A stretch of DNA of 64,000 nucleotides from Sepiola atlantica (GCA_963556195.1 OY744544.1:43076484-43140483), one strand, 5' to 3'; positions 40,730 to 53,050 are shown, counted from the first letter of the stretch. A program made the numbers and translations. Notes: a model not told the origin generated them from the sequence alone.

Positions 40730-41660
40730 ATTAGACTTTGATCCGGTTAGAATTTCAAGTAACAATATATAATATACAAGAATTAGAAACTTTCAATTGC
40801 TTTCCTTAAACGAAGGTAAAAGATAGAAATAAAATATTTTGTGTGACTCTTAACTATATCATATGCCAGCTTGCATGAATTGCCCAAGTTCGTTGTTCGA
40901 AAATCAACCCTCATATACCTCCTAAGTTTCTCTTTTACACTGTTGGGATTATATGTAGCTCAGTTTGAGAACTCATGTTCCAGGGCCTGCACATAAACAA
41001 CAAAACATGAGAAGTAAAACAACTTCCTAGATAAAAAAAGGGGCCCTAGTACTTGGGTACTTTTATAACACAGTTCACTGGAAAACATGATGAGAAGAAT
41101 GTCTAATTTATTTATTTCCTTTTTAATGGATGAGTAACTAAGGGAGATAAGCGTGCCTGGCAGGGGAGGAGTTGTGTGACAGCAAAAATGAAGGGGCAGA
41201 TGCTCGCAGTTTCTAATTGGTATAACAGAAATAGCACACTTCTGGGAGGAAAAGAAAGGGGAAGGACTATTGAAGGGTATGGGTTTATGGGTACAAGAAG
41301 ATGGCAGAAAAGTTATAATTGATAGGGAGGAGGGGGTCAGACTGATTCCCAAATGAGAAAGAGAAAGGGGGGGATAGTTTCTGAAAACAAACATCACAAG
41401 AACAGCTGTGGATAAAAATAATAATTTAAAAAAAAATGCTTCAGCCTTGTGGGCAGTTCATCTGTAGTTGAGTAACTAACTGCAGGGTTCCATTTTTACT
41501 TGGTCCAGGAGCAGAGAGGAATTCAAGTTTCTAGGGGACAGGGTTTACAGATCAGAGAAAAACTGGCATCACTATGGCTTAGCATGTGATTTGAGGCTTG
41601 AACGTGTTTCATTCAACTGGAAATTTAAATGGACAGAGATTTGCAACTGGATTTTCCAGA
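40730..41660. other. Unassigned stretch
   Basis: A 145-codon minus-strand frame at 40960-41397 is S/P-rich with no recognised domain and lies over a purine-rich + strand patch, so I do not call it a gene. Confidence 0.4.
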
Positions 41661-41667
41661 GAAAAAT

Positions 41668-41675
41668 ACACACAC

Positions 41676-41714
<39 letters not shown>
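41668..41714. repeat. (CA)n(TA)n microsatellite
   Basis: Lies 3' (minus strand) of the hammerhead-like motif at 41776-41866. Confidence 0.95.
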
Positions 41715-41717
<3 letters not shown>

Positions 41718-41775
41718 GATTCAATGAATTAGAACATTACAATTGTTCCAAGAATTAGAACATCAAGTCTAGTAT

Positions 41776-41866
41776 AGCGTACGGTCGTTTCCAAAACATT
41801 CTGGAAATACTTTATTTTATTTTATAAATTAACAAAGCTACTCTAAAACGTCTCTTCATCAGCGCC
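41776..41866 (-). ncRNA. Hammerhead-ribozyme-like motif, family D, copy 2
   Basis: Minus strand: stem I GGCG (41866-41863) with CGCT (41779-41776). Core CTGATGA (41862-41856), a long AT-rich stem II region that I could not fold clearly, GAAA (41891-equivalent at 41791-41788), short stem III AC/GT with GACC loop, cleavage triplet GTA ending at 41780. Confidence 0.45.
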
Positions 41867-41931
41867 TTTAGCACCACGTCTTACAGAAATTCAAAGAAAA
41901 AATAACAAGCTCGTCGTATTCGAAATAACCA

Positions 41932-41958
41932 TATATATATATATATATATATATATAT
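41932..41958. repeat. (TA)n microsatellite
   Basis: Short TA tract about 70 bp beyond the 3' end of the antisense LINE. Confidence 0.95.
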
Positions 41959-42030
41959 GGTGGCTGTCTATTCGATTTCGAATTTTACCACTTTTGGAAT
42001 ATCGACGTGATATTAGCATAAAAGCTCCTA

Positions 42031-42099
42031 GTGAGAGGCGCGGATATGACTCTTCAGGCCTGCCAAACTTTTACAGAGCTTACCACAGAAGTAGCAAGT
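42031..42099 (-). pseudogene. C2H2 zinc finger at the LINE C-terminus
   Basis: Minus strand reads TCYFCGKLCKSLAGLKSHIR then ASH and a stop: C-x2-C, the hydrophobic core L, and H-x4-H, an intact C2H2 finger as last domain. It probably helps bind nucleic acid; that is inference. Confidence 0.75.
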
Positions 42100-42600
42100 G
42101 TTGTGATGATCTGAGAGGATGCCATAAATGAAGCCACCTCTTGTCCGTGCTTGATTTTAAAAAACATGCACTCGTTAGTGCTTCAACAAACCTGCACGTG
42201 ACATAGTTACCAAATTGCAAGCTTGGTATCTTAAGTGTTCCATATTTCCTCCATGTGCTGGAGGTGTCCCGTTCTGTCTCTTCCTCACTGCTCTCTTGTG
42301 CTGCTGGTGTTTCATCCTATTCTCTTCAAAAAGCTTGCTGCCTTCAAAAATCGCATTCCTCTACCTTGACCTATCTATAGCCACCCCCTCCCATCATCCA
42401 ACATCAATTCCAAAGCACTTCAAATCATCTTTGAAACAATCTTTGAATCACTTATGAGGTTTGTGTGGTGGGCGAGTATTCCTAGTTCGTTCCCCATAAA
42501 TCACCTGGTTGGGCAGTCTGTCATCAGTAAGACGAATAAGATAACCAGCCCAATGAAGTCTGCGTTTACTTATACAAGACTCGATGCTTAGAACAGCAGC

Positions 42601-43991
42601 TCATTCCAATACTTCGGTGTCAGAAGTAAAACTATCCAAACGGATGTTAAGCAAATTCCTAAGGCAATTCTGCTGGAAACGCTCTAGCAGGCAAATATGA
42701 GCTCTGTAAGTGGTCCATGTCGCACAAGCATATAACAAAGTTGATACCACACAGGCCTCATACACAGAGATTTTAGTTACCAGCCTGATATCATGTAGTG
42801 CCCACACCCACTTTTCCAAATGACCAAAAGACACACCAGCCTGTTTAATACGTCTACTTATCTCAGCATCCAACAACCCATTCCTTGAAATAACATTACC
42901 CAGATACATAAAACGATACACTACAGTATGTGGCCTTCAACAAATATATCTGGTTCCTGATACGGATTGCCCAAGTTTATTGTGAGACCCATGCTTCTAC
43001 ACGCCCATGCAAAGCGATCCATGATATCCTGCATATCATTCTGTGAGTGAGCTACAAGATCCACATCATCTGCATAGAGCAGATCTCGAACAACAGTGGA
43101 GAATGTCCTTGACAAAGTCTTAAAACGCTGTAAGTTATACAGCCAATCCGATGTGCAATTGAAGATATACACCTTTGTCACAATTAGTGAAAGCCAACGA
43201 CAGTTACAGCAAAATCGATGGAAAACAAAGTAGGTGCAAGTATATCACCCTGCTTAACACCATCGTCAACTGCAACGGGTTCAGAGACAACCATTGCAGT
43301 TGATATATGCTTTTATGTTGTCGTGCAGCTCACAAAGGTGTCTAACAAAGTTAGGAGGACATCCCAACTTAACCGATACCTTCCACGGCGCATCTTGATT
43401 AACTGTAGCAAACAATTTCGTCAGATGAACAAAGACCTGACATAGGTCTAGACGATGTTCAATAAACTTTTCCTGCATTTGACGTGCCGTACAGATTATA
43501 TCAGTGGTACCCGTATTTCTTCTAAAGCCACACTGACTCTCAGGAAGCATAAAAGGACAGATGTAGGCATTCGGGCTATTCAACAGGATTCTGGTAAATA
43601 CCTTTCCCATCCAATTCAATAGAGAGATGCCTCCATAATTGCTGCGTTCATCTTTCCTCCCTTTGCTCTTGCACAAAGAGACCATAATGGAGTCACGCCA
43701 ATTTTGGTAAACATGTCCATCAAACCAGATGTTGTCAATCAACTCTTTAATTTGAACTGCCTTCCACCGAAGGACTAATACATGTATACCATCTCCACCA
43801 GGTGCTCCGCATTTCAACTGCCATTTAGCCTCCTCCACTTTCTTGAGGGAAAGAACAGAATTCATTTCGGCAATCATAACCCTCTGACGTAAGCTATCTA
43901 TCATATCAGTACTGACTATCGACGGATTAATGAACAGATCAGTATAATGCTCTGTCCATCTATCAAGTAGCTTGCTTGGATCCCTAATCAA
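42601..43991 (-). pseudogene. LINE reverse transcriptase, frameshifted
   Basis: Segments in order on the minus strand: LLDRWTEHYTDLFINPS, CGAPGGDGIHVLVLRW, NYGGISLLNWMGKVFTRILL, PESQCGFRRNTGTTDIICTA, motif A FVHLTKLFATVNQ (family FVDLTKAFDTVN, so the catalytic Asp is His), GVKQGDILAPTLF (motif B, about 43240), motif C LLYADDVDLVAHS (intact YADD, about 43065) and YLGNVISRNGLLDAEISRRI, YACATWT. At least two frameshifts (about 43280 and 43180). Inactive because of the His and the frame breaks. Confidence 0.85.
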
Positions 43992-44507
43992 CTCTGTGCC
44001 GTCCTTGGATTTTAATGGGTTAGACTAGAATGTCTAGGACTATAGATTGTCTTCATCAGGTCATACATTGTTTTACTGTCCTTAACATCAGTGATATGCT
44101 AATTACAAGCCTTCTATTGCCACCATTCATACTTCATCCGTTTAAGTTCTCTCTGCAACTCTAATTTAATAGCTAAGTATGACTGTTCCGCAGACTTTAG
44201 ATCCTGAGGTGAGAAGCCGCTATCAATCCACCTTTAATGAAGTTCATGCTTTTTCTGTACAAGTTGAGCGATGTGAGCATTATTGTCATCAAACCAGTCT
44301 TGATGCTTTCTCTTCGTTAGTCCAAGAACATCTGACTTTTCATAAACACACTTCTTAAAACACTCCCACCTACCATCAAAAGATATCTCCTCAAGTTTAT
44401 TCTGTAGGCCTAGAGCAGTTTTCTCATCCTTCAACTTTGCAACGTTTATTCTACGAGGACACTTGATGTTGCTGAATCGTCTCTTCGGCCTAATTATGAA
44501 CCTCATG

Positions 44508-45277
44508 TCAGCACAGACCAGACGATGATCTGCCCAGCACTCGGCAGTCCTTTTGACTAACCTTACAGACGTCCTGTAGATCGCATCTACGGGTGATGAC
44601 GTAATCGATCTGCTTGGATCGTGGATGCATCCATGTGTTCCTATATTTTGGTTTCTGATGGAAACGCGTGTTAGTTATCACTAAATCCAGTTCCGAACAC
44701 ATTTGCAGTAAATGCAACCCACTCTTATTCATACTTCCAACTCCATAATGTCTGAGTGGATGCCACGTTTGATATTCCCTATCCACTATTGCATTGAAAT
44801 CCCCCAGCAAAACAATTTTATCCTGACTGCTTCACGAGAGGATAACTCTTAAGATCCTCATAAAAGGATCCTGGGGCTGTCCAATGTAGGAGCATAAACA
44901 GAAATAAGAGTTGCATATCGCTGACCAGATAGAGGAAAATATAAGGTCATAATGCGCTCATTTAGACCACAAAGAAGATTCTCGAGTTTAGAAACAACCC
45001 ATTTCTTAAGAGGAAATCCTACGACATGGTCGTGTCGTTCGCTTTCCGGTTTCCCGATCAAGTAAAATATATATTCAGAGCCCTCCTCTACATGATTACC
45101 CTTCTCCAACAATCTCGTCTCTGACGAGGCTGCAATATCAATGTTGAAACGTAACAGTTCTTGTCCAACAAGTGCTGTTCGTCTCTCTAGCCGGTCAGAA
45201 CCATAACGATCAAGTAAGGTTCTGACGTTCCAACAAGCGATTTTCAAATTACATTTCATATTACTCATTACATTCAT
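44508..45277 (-). pseudogene. LINE AP-like endonuclease domain
   Basis: Starts MSNMKCNLKIACWNVRTLLD (the Asn of CWN is catalytic), then SSETRLLEKG (catalytic Glu), LISVYAPT, a frameshift near 44830, LLGDFNAIVD (Asp-Asn pair), and TWMHPRSKQIDYVITRR (Asp). The final SDH motif is not preserved (CRVLGRSSSG). Endonuclease nicks the target DNA to prime reverse transcription. Confidence 0.85.
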
Positions 45278-45720
45278 CTCGCTAAGCTAGACGCATTGTT
45301 GGTATCTACATATGGATTACATATGCCAAAAGTGCCAGCACAGCAACAGGATTATAGTGATCAATGATTGTGCAACACGACGACCACTCTTTGAGTATCG
45401 GTGACTATGAAACCGGGTGACAAACAAACAGCCCGATGACCAGTAGTTACTTAAACCACAGGTGTAAGATCGGAGTTTTCCTTCTCCTAAATGCCTGCCT
45501 TAACAAAGGCTAAAGAGGACACATCTCCTAGTAGTATTGCCATATACCTATGGCTGTAACTGAAGATGCTGGGCACCAGAGTATGATCCACATGCCGGTG
45601 GATCATGAATGCCTCAGCTGACAGGTCTGGAACTGTCTGTCAGGGTTGCCTCACCCTTAGCCTTTCTGGCAAAACCTTAGCCTACAAGACAGTGGGATCC
45701 AGTTTTACAGCACTGAGCAC

Positions 45721-46097
45721 TAGGTTGGCAACTAAGTTCCCGCCGTTTTTTAATTATTTTTATTATTTTGGAATTTATTGTGTTTTCAAATTTTGGAATC
45801 CATTTTTTTTTTTTGAGAATTCTCTTTTGGAATAATTTTGTAATCTATTTTTTTTTTCTTTTCAAGTTAATTTGACTTAATTTCAGATCATATTAAAAAA
45901 AATAACATTTTCAACACCTTTTTGCCTTTTTTGTTTGTTTTTTGATTTTTACCAATGGTGTGTTGAAAATCTTATTGAACGTTGGGGAGAAGTTGTAACC
46001 AATTTGGGAGAAAACATTAATGATTAATTAGTGGTTATTTTTTGTTAAACCTTTTACATTTAAATTTATAAAACGGTGGGAACTTCGTTGCTAACCA
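45721..46097 (+). mobile_element. Internally deleted mariner-like element
   Basis: Left end TAGGTTGGCAACTAAGTTCC, right end GGAACTTCGTTGCTAACC (46079-46096), with inner CGCCGTTTT/AAAACGG also inverted. Just inside the right TIR the + strand reads VENLIERWGEVVTNLGEN, the C-terminal mariner block (ERWxxVVxxxGxY). The rest of the transposase is deleted. Confidence 0.75.
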
Positions 46098-46137
46098 AAT
46101 ATATTTTTATATTTTTGGAATCTTTGCAAATAGAACA

Positions 46138-46230
46138 AGTTTCCAGATCAGATTAAGGATAGTAATAGTATAGAACATTTTAAAATGAAATTGGATGAAT
46201 TCAAAATTAATGATGAAAAGGAATAAAGAG
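46138..46230 (+). pseudogene. Possible LINE C-terminal fragment
   Basis: Reads NKFPDQIKDSNSIEHFKMKL followed by a stop after about 10 more codons, like the WNxLPxxI...SLxxFKxxL end of CR1/Jockey-type proteins. Short and isolated. Confidence 0.35.
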
Positions 46231-46438
46231 AGCATTTTTGGAAACTATTAGATGAAATAATTAACAGAATTTGATATTGTTAACATTGGAATTTATTTCC
46301 AACAGTATATTATGTATGACGCTAATGATTGTGTGTGTAATATCATTAAATAAATGGAGTTGGGAGTAAACAAAGAAAACCACAAAGTGAAAAATGAAAC
46401 TCGTGCAGGATTCAAACTTGTGCCCTTATTTTATTATA

Positions 46439-46479
46439 CTAGCATGGCTATCCGGTGTTGTCCAGGGGTATGGACAACA
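46439..46479 (-). other. Helitron-like 3' terminus
   Basis: CTAG at 46439-46442 in a TTATTATA context, then the GGTGTTGTCCAGG block as at 12545. An 8-bp hairpin GTTGTCCA/TGGACAAC occupies 46457-46479. Confidence 0.45.
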
Positions 46480-46484
46480 AAATA

Positions 46485-47210
46485 GTAGAGTTAAAAAGTA
46501 TGTGTAACATTTTTTTTTTTAAACTTCTGTCTCTCTACTCATACAAAGATGTGTGTCAAAAAGAAAAGCAGTGTAATACTTGGTATATATTTATTGTATT
46601 TAATATTGTGTAAATGTTTTTAAGGCTTAAATTGAGAAGATATTTAAAAATAAAAGACAAACAAATAAAAAAAAAAACATACAAAAAAGGGAGAAATTAT
46701 TATTTTTAAATGTCATGAAAAAAGAAGAAACCCCATTAGAGATAGAAAGAGAAAGAAGGTATAAATTAGATAACAGGCGAAGTGATGGGAAGGATGAAAA
46801 ACCGCCCGGATGGGGTTAGCCACAATAAATCGAGACCAGCTGGCCTAAAGAATGAACCTCTTCAGATGTACAGCTGGTAAGATTCTTGGCGCAAATTTTG
46901 ACGTTTGTATATATCTTATTCCTATCTTCTTTTGGAGAAGAGTAAATTCCAGAGTTTCATCTACAGCCAATAATGGTTCATCCTACTAAAAGGGAAAAAT
47001 GTTTGAATTAAGTTTAATCTAAGCAACTGGTTGTGTTTAGAGCAGTTGATTGGTGACCTCACAGCCAAGAGGTTCAATTACATGTCAAACAAAAGAGGCT
47101 TTTAAACCATTGGGCTTATCAGAAGAAAAACAGATTTTTAGACCAAAGATCCATGACACACATACAAGATGGATACAGACTGCAGCAAAAGGCAATATGC
47201 TGTGGTGCTT
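46485..47210. other. Unassigned stretch
   Basis: A-rich to 46700, then mixed; no gene recognised. It ends at the target duplication of the hAT element. Confidence 0.45.
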
Positions 47211-47218
47211 ATGTTCAT
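47211..47218. repeat. 8-bp target-site duplication, left
   Basis: ATGTTCAT, identical to 51444-51451; fits the hAT target preference (T at position 2, A at 7). Confidence 0.9.
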
Positions 47219-50200
47219 TAGGGCAGGTCGATTTTGGAATCGTGATGATGCGATGCCAATGATAGTTGGGGTTTGGCATGGTAAATAACGATACAAAATA
47301 TTTTTTCCCAAATCGTTACCGTTAAGTGAGGAAACGACTTTAAAGGTTGGAAATTAGCGTTTTCGCATGTGTTTTCGGTGATCAGTGAAGTATTTCCCGC
47401 CGTAAAAACATTCCATACCGTTGGAGAAATAAACATGTGTAAATATCATTTAATAAAGATTTTGTCAACTAAATTATTTACATTATTCTCAATAAATCAA
47501 ATAAAAATAAATAAGGATCATAAATAATAAAAAATATTCAGTTGTAAAGGCAAAATTGAGATTAAATATACAGTGTTTAGTAAACACAGTATTTTACTAT
47601 TTACGTAAGTGACCGTCGATAAAAGATTGCTTCATTTTTTGTCTCTCGTGGAATTCAGGATTTGTGATTTTTCAGTAGAAAACAAATTAGACTAATTTTA
47701 ATTATCAATAAAACACCATTAAACCGAAAAATGCCTCCATTTTAATGATGAAATAAAATAAATATAATGTTTTTATTAATAGTGACGCTGGAACTTTCTT
47801 TTGGGGGTATTATTTAAATTTTCACCGTTTTAAATGTCTGCTTTGTTATTGTATATCGAATGTATGAAATATTGACCACTGTTAGATTTTAATTGTAAAA
47901 ATAATTAGTAATTTTGTATTTTTATGTAAGAAACTTAATTATTTGACATAGAAAGAAAGAAAGCTTGTTTAATCTACATAATTTTATATTTTAAGTGTAT
48001 CTGGCGTTTCAAACGCGTTTGTTTTTCTCCGTCGAAGAAAGATTTCCATTTTTAGGTAAGTAATTTATTTTCGTTCTATTTTTTTTTTCGTGTTTCAAAT
48101 TAAATTTTATCAATGAAGTTTGTATTAAAATACCATAATGTTTCAGTTTTGTATTAGAAAAAACTAATTTTTGGTGCATTTAAAGTTATTACCCATCATT
48201 TATTTTTCTATTTTACGGACCATTTTTTTCTGTGTAAAATTACTAATTATGTCGCTAGAGTAATCCGTTTTTTTTTTTAACGCAATATTTTAGATTTTAG
48301 AGTATTTTTATTTTTAGTGTAGTTGTCATGAATTGTGTGATCATTTTACATTAAATGTATTTGGGAAAGTGATCCCCCACTCTAAAATCTAAATTATTGG
48401 GTAAAAAAATAAGGATTTTATCATAACTCAAACAGTATTGAGTCTGTTTAAATAGTCCTGTCATTTTAAGCCACACTTTTAGATGCAGGCTAACCCGAAC
48501 TCCAACAGACTATCACTAAAGCTAACCAAAACTCCTTACCATAATTGTCAGCCATTTTTTAAAATATGAAACTAGAAGATTTAAATCAAACTGTTTTAGA
48601 CTTATCTATTTATTTTCTTTTTTTTTCAGATAAAAATGTCTGTAAAAGGACGTTTTGTTTTAACCTGCAGTAAGAGTTCCAAAAGATTTGCTGGTCCACC
48701 TTGTCCGTTGGATAAAACGGAACCCCCAACTTTACGACAAGTTATCCAGTTTAGTTATTCCTTGAAAATACCTATCCCCACTTTTCAAATAATGATATTT
48801 CCAAATTGATCGCAAAGGAAATAATCAATATTTGGCAAGCAGTGAACCCACAATTGCCTTTGTTAAGGGAATATTATATAGGGCAGAGGGTGAATGTATT
48901 TTGCTTCAAGAGGGCCAAACTGATTAACAGGAAAACTCTTACTGCACCCAAAGTGAAAATAATTAAGGAACAGCTGGATACATTATTTGATATTTCTTCA
49001 TGTTGCTGCAAACTGCCTGTCTTAAGATGTGATGACTTTGCTGTAAAGTGCAATACAGAAAATTGCCAAACAAGGAATATCGTCTGCACTTGTCCTCCTA
49101 ACAAGAAGGTAATATTAATTCTATGGTTGTTTGAATTTTTTAAATTGAACTAATTTATGTCCCAATTTTCAATATTGAAATTAATTGGAAAATATGAATT
49201 AACTTCTGATAATCTTTCTTTTTCTAGTAAATAATATTGTGATATTTTCCTTAATATTTGTCATGTATGCTAGATATGTTATTAAACACATAAACATTTT
49301 GACATTTCAGGTTCCCATTGAAGAGAGAGAATATTTAAAAGATCAGAGAGAGAAAACAGGACCAAAAGGCAGTTTCCAACTGTGACCTATTGACAAAAAT
49401 GCTGTCAAAAAATACAAAAAAGATTCAGCTGAAGCAGATAGATTAGACAGGCAAATTGAAAGACAGCAACAAGATTCTTCACATGTTGCTTCCTCTACAT
49501 CAGAAATCTTTTCACAGACATCTTCCAGTGAAGAAACAACCGATGACAGTTTTGAGTCAGGGAGACAGTCCAAGGGACCTTACAGTCTTTTAAAAGTCCC
49601 GAGATATTCTATGGAACTGATTAGAGGTGATATATCTTCTAACCTTGGGGCTTGCCTTGTTAATGCCTTTCTATTAGACTTACAACACATGGGCCTTCTT
49701 CATTCAACCATTGATTTAAAAGACATTATAGATAAATCAAAAATAGATAGAGAAAAGGCAAGAGTGAAAGTAACCAGCCATCAAAAACATGTCCAGGAAT
49801 ATGAACATCTTATATGCATTGGAGTTGATTGCAGAGTTGATAAGGACACTTTGTATTACAAGGAAGTTACAGGGGAAAATGGTGAAAAAATGATTAAGAA
49901 AAGCAAGGGACCAGAGCGCCACTTAACATTTACCAGAGAGATAGGAACTGCAAGTAAATATCTCGCTCATAGAGTGATACCCAACATTGGTGCAACTGGT
50001 GTTCTTCTAGCAGAGGATGTTGCTGCTGTTCTAGAAGAGTACAACAGTGTAAATACTATTAAGGCAATTCTGGTGGACAATACCAGTACAAACACTGGTT
50101 GTGAAACCGGGATGGTTACAGCTTTGGAGAAAAAACTTAAAAGAAAGTTACATACCATTGGCTGTTCACTTCATCAAAATGAACTGCCATTTAGAGCCAT

Positions 50201-51443
50201 CTTTAAATTAATTGATGGAACTACAAGAAGCCCTACCACTTTCACTGGTCCTTTAGGGAAACTTTGTGGAACTAATTACCAGGATTTGCCCCAGGTAGCA
50301 TTTCATAGTATTAGTGGTCCTCTGTATAATTTATATCTTACTGCAGAGGTAATGAATGATTTAAGTGGTGACCAGCGGCAAGAAGCAAGGCACAAGCACA
50401 TTATAACCAAAACATTGTGTCACCAAATAAGACCTTCATTTACTTCGAAGGGAAACTACAGGGAACAATTTAGTTCTATTATAACATAATTTGGTAAACT
50501 TACAGTATTGTCCTCACAACAAAAATTACATAAGCTAAAACAAAAATAACTTCAATGCAAAACAAATTTAAATAAATATATCGAATCGCATACTTTAAAA
50601 AGCGAAATTAACGGTATCAAAACTAATTATTATTTATCGTAGTTAGAAAAGAGTCAGCAGTTAAAACAAGAACATGGCGCAACATTTCGTGACAGTCTCA
50701 ATCCAATATGGTAGTATTTTCACAATCGTTTACACTTCAGGTGAAAGACAAAAATGTATAAAATTAAATTCGGTTTTCACATGCTTAAACTATGCAGGTT
50801 TGTAGAGAATTTCATTCTGATGCGTTTTTATATAAGGTAAGCGTTGTTTTATTTTTTTATTTAGAAGTTATGGCCTGAGGACTACACTGCAAGCTTACCC
50901 ATAATTTTATATGGTGCAGTAGGTTTTAGCACATTGTTCAATGAACAATTCAAATTTAAAACATTTGTTCCTATAATCTGTTTCCAGTAGTATTATTGTA
51001 TAATACACTTTTATTTATATATTTTTAAAAGTAATTATGACCAAAAATGTAAAAGTGATTAGCCGTTTTTGTAATTATGTACAATTTCTACAGTTCTCAT
51101 TTATTGAATACAGTTAAAAAATGACATATTTTACTAGTGGTGATTCATACTTAGAATTCTGGTTTGAATATATTTTCTATTCATTGTATCTAACAAAAAA
51201 TATCAATTTTATCTGGATTTATTAGTGAAATAGTAAAATTTTGAAGTCAATTTGTCAGCAAAATCCTGCGGAAATTAGGTATTTCTGAACATTTTCGTAC
51301 CCGATCTTTAAAACTAAATGCTCAGTTAAGTTTTAAAGTTAGGAATCTAATTTTTGATATCAGTTCTCACAACACCAAACCCCAGCTTTCGCCACCACAG
51401 CAGCGTTGATTTTCTAAAAAAAGTGGGAAATCGACCTGCCCTA
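47219..51443 (+). mobile_element. Autonomous-type hAT transposon, 4.2 kb
   Basis: Ends TAGGGCAGGTCGATTT and AAATCGACCTGCCCTA are perfect 16-bp inverted repeats; a second inner inverted motif TGGGGTTTGG lies about 50-70 bp in from each end. An exact 8-bp target duplication flanks the element. Its single gene occupies the middle. The right ~950 bp (50490-51440) is AT-rich and non-coding. Confidence 0.95.
48630..50489 (+). pseudogene. Divergent hAT-type transposase gene, three exons, two lesions
   Basis: A likely 5' UTR exon ends at a GTAAGT donor (48056) and is joined to an acceptor TTTTTTTTCAG ending at 48629. Coding starts at ATG 48636 (MSVKGRFVLTCSKSSKRF), with a 1-nt frameshift near 48780. 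Intron 2 is 49109-49310 (AAG|GTAATA to TTTCAG|GTT), phase 0. Exon 3 runs to TAA 50489 with one nonsense TGA at 49383. Total about 550 aa. Seen: a Cys cluster around the exon junction (RCDDFAVKCNTENCQ, CTCPPNKK), then VDCRVDKDTLYY (likely first acidic site), ILVDNTSTNTGCETG (like hAT TDNASN) and IGCSLHQNELPFR (like hAT CxxHxxNL). The typical C-terminal hAT dimerisation part is missing. The assignment to hAT comes from the TIR/TSD plus these motifs. Confidence 0.8.
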
Positions 51444-51451
51444 ATGTTCAT
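51444..51451. repeat. 8-bp target-site duplication, right
   Basis: ATGTTCAT, identical to the left copy. Confidence 0.9.
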
Positions 51452-51569
51452 TGCTTCTGTGTCCTTAAAAACAGGCTATGTGAAAGGTAATCTTTTGCCA
51501 TCAGGGTTGCATAGTAGAAGGGAGAGAGAAAGCGAAAGAGAAGGAAGAGATGGAGAGTGAGAGAGACAG

Positions 51570-53050
51570 AAGAGATGGTGAGAGAGAGAAGAAGAGGATG
51601 GGGAGAGAGAGAAGGGGAAGATGGTGAGAGAGAGAGAATGAGAAGAAGAAGATGGTGAGAGAGAGAGAATGAGAAGAAGAAGATGGTGAGAGAGAGAGAA
51701 TGAGAAGAAGAAGATGATGGTGAGAGAGAAGGAGAAGATGGGGAGAGAGTGAGAGAAGGAGAAGATGGGGAGAGAGTGAGAGAAGGAGAAGATGGGGAGA
51801 GAGAGAGAGAAGGAGAAGATGGGGAGAGAGAGAGAGAAGGAGAAGATGGGGAGAGAGAGAGAGAAGGAGAAGATGGGGAGAGAGAGAGAGAAGGAGAAGA
51901 TGGGGAGAGAGAGAGAGAAGGAGAAGATGGGGAGAGAGAGAGAGAAGGAGAAGATGGGGAGAGAGAGAGAGAAGGAGAAGATGGGGAGAGAGAGAGAGAG
52001 AAGGAGAAGATGGGGGGAGAGAGAGAGAAGGAGAAGATGGGGAGAGAGAGAGAGAAGGAGAAGATGGGGAGAGAGAGAGAGAAGGAGAAGATGGGGAGAG
52101 AGAGAGAAGGAGAAGATGGGGAGAGAGAGAGAGAAGGAGAAGATGGGGAGAGAGAGAGAGAGAAGGAGAAGATGGGGAGAGAGAGAGAAGGAGAAGATGG
52201 GGAGAGAGAGAGAGAAGGAGAAGATGGGGAGAGAGAGAGAGAAGGAGAAGATGGGGAGAGAGAGAGAGAGAAGGAGAAGATGGGGAGGGAGAGAGAGAAG
52301 GAGAAGATGGGGAGGGAGAGAGAGAAGGAGAAGATGGGGAGGGAGAGAGAGAAGGAGAAGATGGGGAGAGAGAGAGAGAAGGAGAAGATGGGGAGGGAGA
52401 GAGAGAAGGAGAAGATGGGGAGGGAGAGAGAGAAGGAGAAGATGGGGAGGGAGAGAGAGAAGGAGAAGATGGGGAGGGAGAGAGAGAAGGAGAAGATGGG
52501 GAAGGAGAGAGAGAAGGAGAAGATGGGGAGAGAGAGAGAGAAGGAGAAGATGGGGAGGGAGAGAGAGAAGGAGAAGATGGGGAGGGAGAGAGAGAAGGAG
52601 AAGATGGGGAGGGAGAGAGAGAAGGAGAAGATGGGGAGGGAGAGAGAGAAGGAGAAGATGGGGAGGGAGAGAGAGAAGGAGAAGATGGGGAGGGAGAGAG
52701 AGAAGGAGAAGATGGGGAGGGAGAGAGAGAAGGAGAAGATGGGGAGGGAGAGAGAGAAGGAGAAGATGGGGAGGGAGAGAGAGAAGGAGAAGATGGGGAG
52801 GGAGAGAGAGAAGGAGAAGATGGGGAGGGAGAGAGAGAAGGAGAAGATGGGGAGGGGGAGGGAGAGAGAGAAGGAGAAGATGGGGAGGGAGAGAGAGAAG
52901 GAGAAGATGGGGAGGGAGAGAGAGAAGGAGAAGATGGGGAGGGAGAGAGAGAAGGAGAAGATGGGGAGGGAGAGAGAGAAGGAGAAGATGGGGAGGGAGA
53001 GAGAGAAGGAGGAGATGGGGAGGGAGAGAGAAAGGAGGAGATGGGGAGGG
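51570..53050 (+). repeat. 27-bp homopurine array
   Basis: Unit GAAGGAGAAGATGGGGAG plus GGAGAGAGA or AGAGAGAGA, about 50 copies; a few units are 25 or 29 bp. Left copies have AGAGAGAGA, right copies GGAGAGAGA, so variants are regionally homogenised. Confidence 0.95.

Larger units (their letters stand above)
42028..45290 (-). mobile_element. Nearly full-length antisense LINE (endonuclease + RT + zinc finger)
   Basis: On the minus strand the coding order is endonuclease (45277-44508), linker (44506-44045), RT (43991-42921), C-terminal thumb (42921-42601) and a terminal zinc finger (42099-42031), stop at 42030-42028. Several frameshifts separate these parts. A 5' UTR probably extends to about 45720 and contains a perfect 9-bp hairpin (ATGATCCAC/GTGGATCAT, 45583-45606). 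Confidence 0.85.

Noticed and set aside
40960..41397. 145-codon minus-strand S/P-rich frame
   Set aside because: Lies opposite a purine-rich tract, has no domain and no splice or promoter context.
45605..45835. Small plus-strand frame at the LINE 5' side
   Set aside because: Overlaps the probable LINE 5' UTR and the mariner TIR; no similarity seen.
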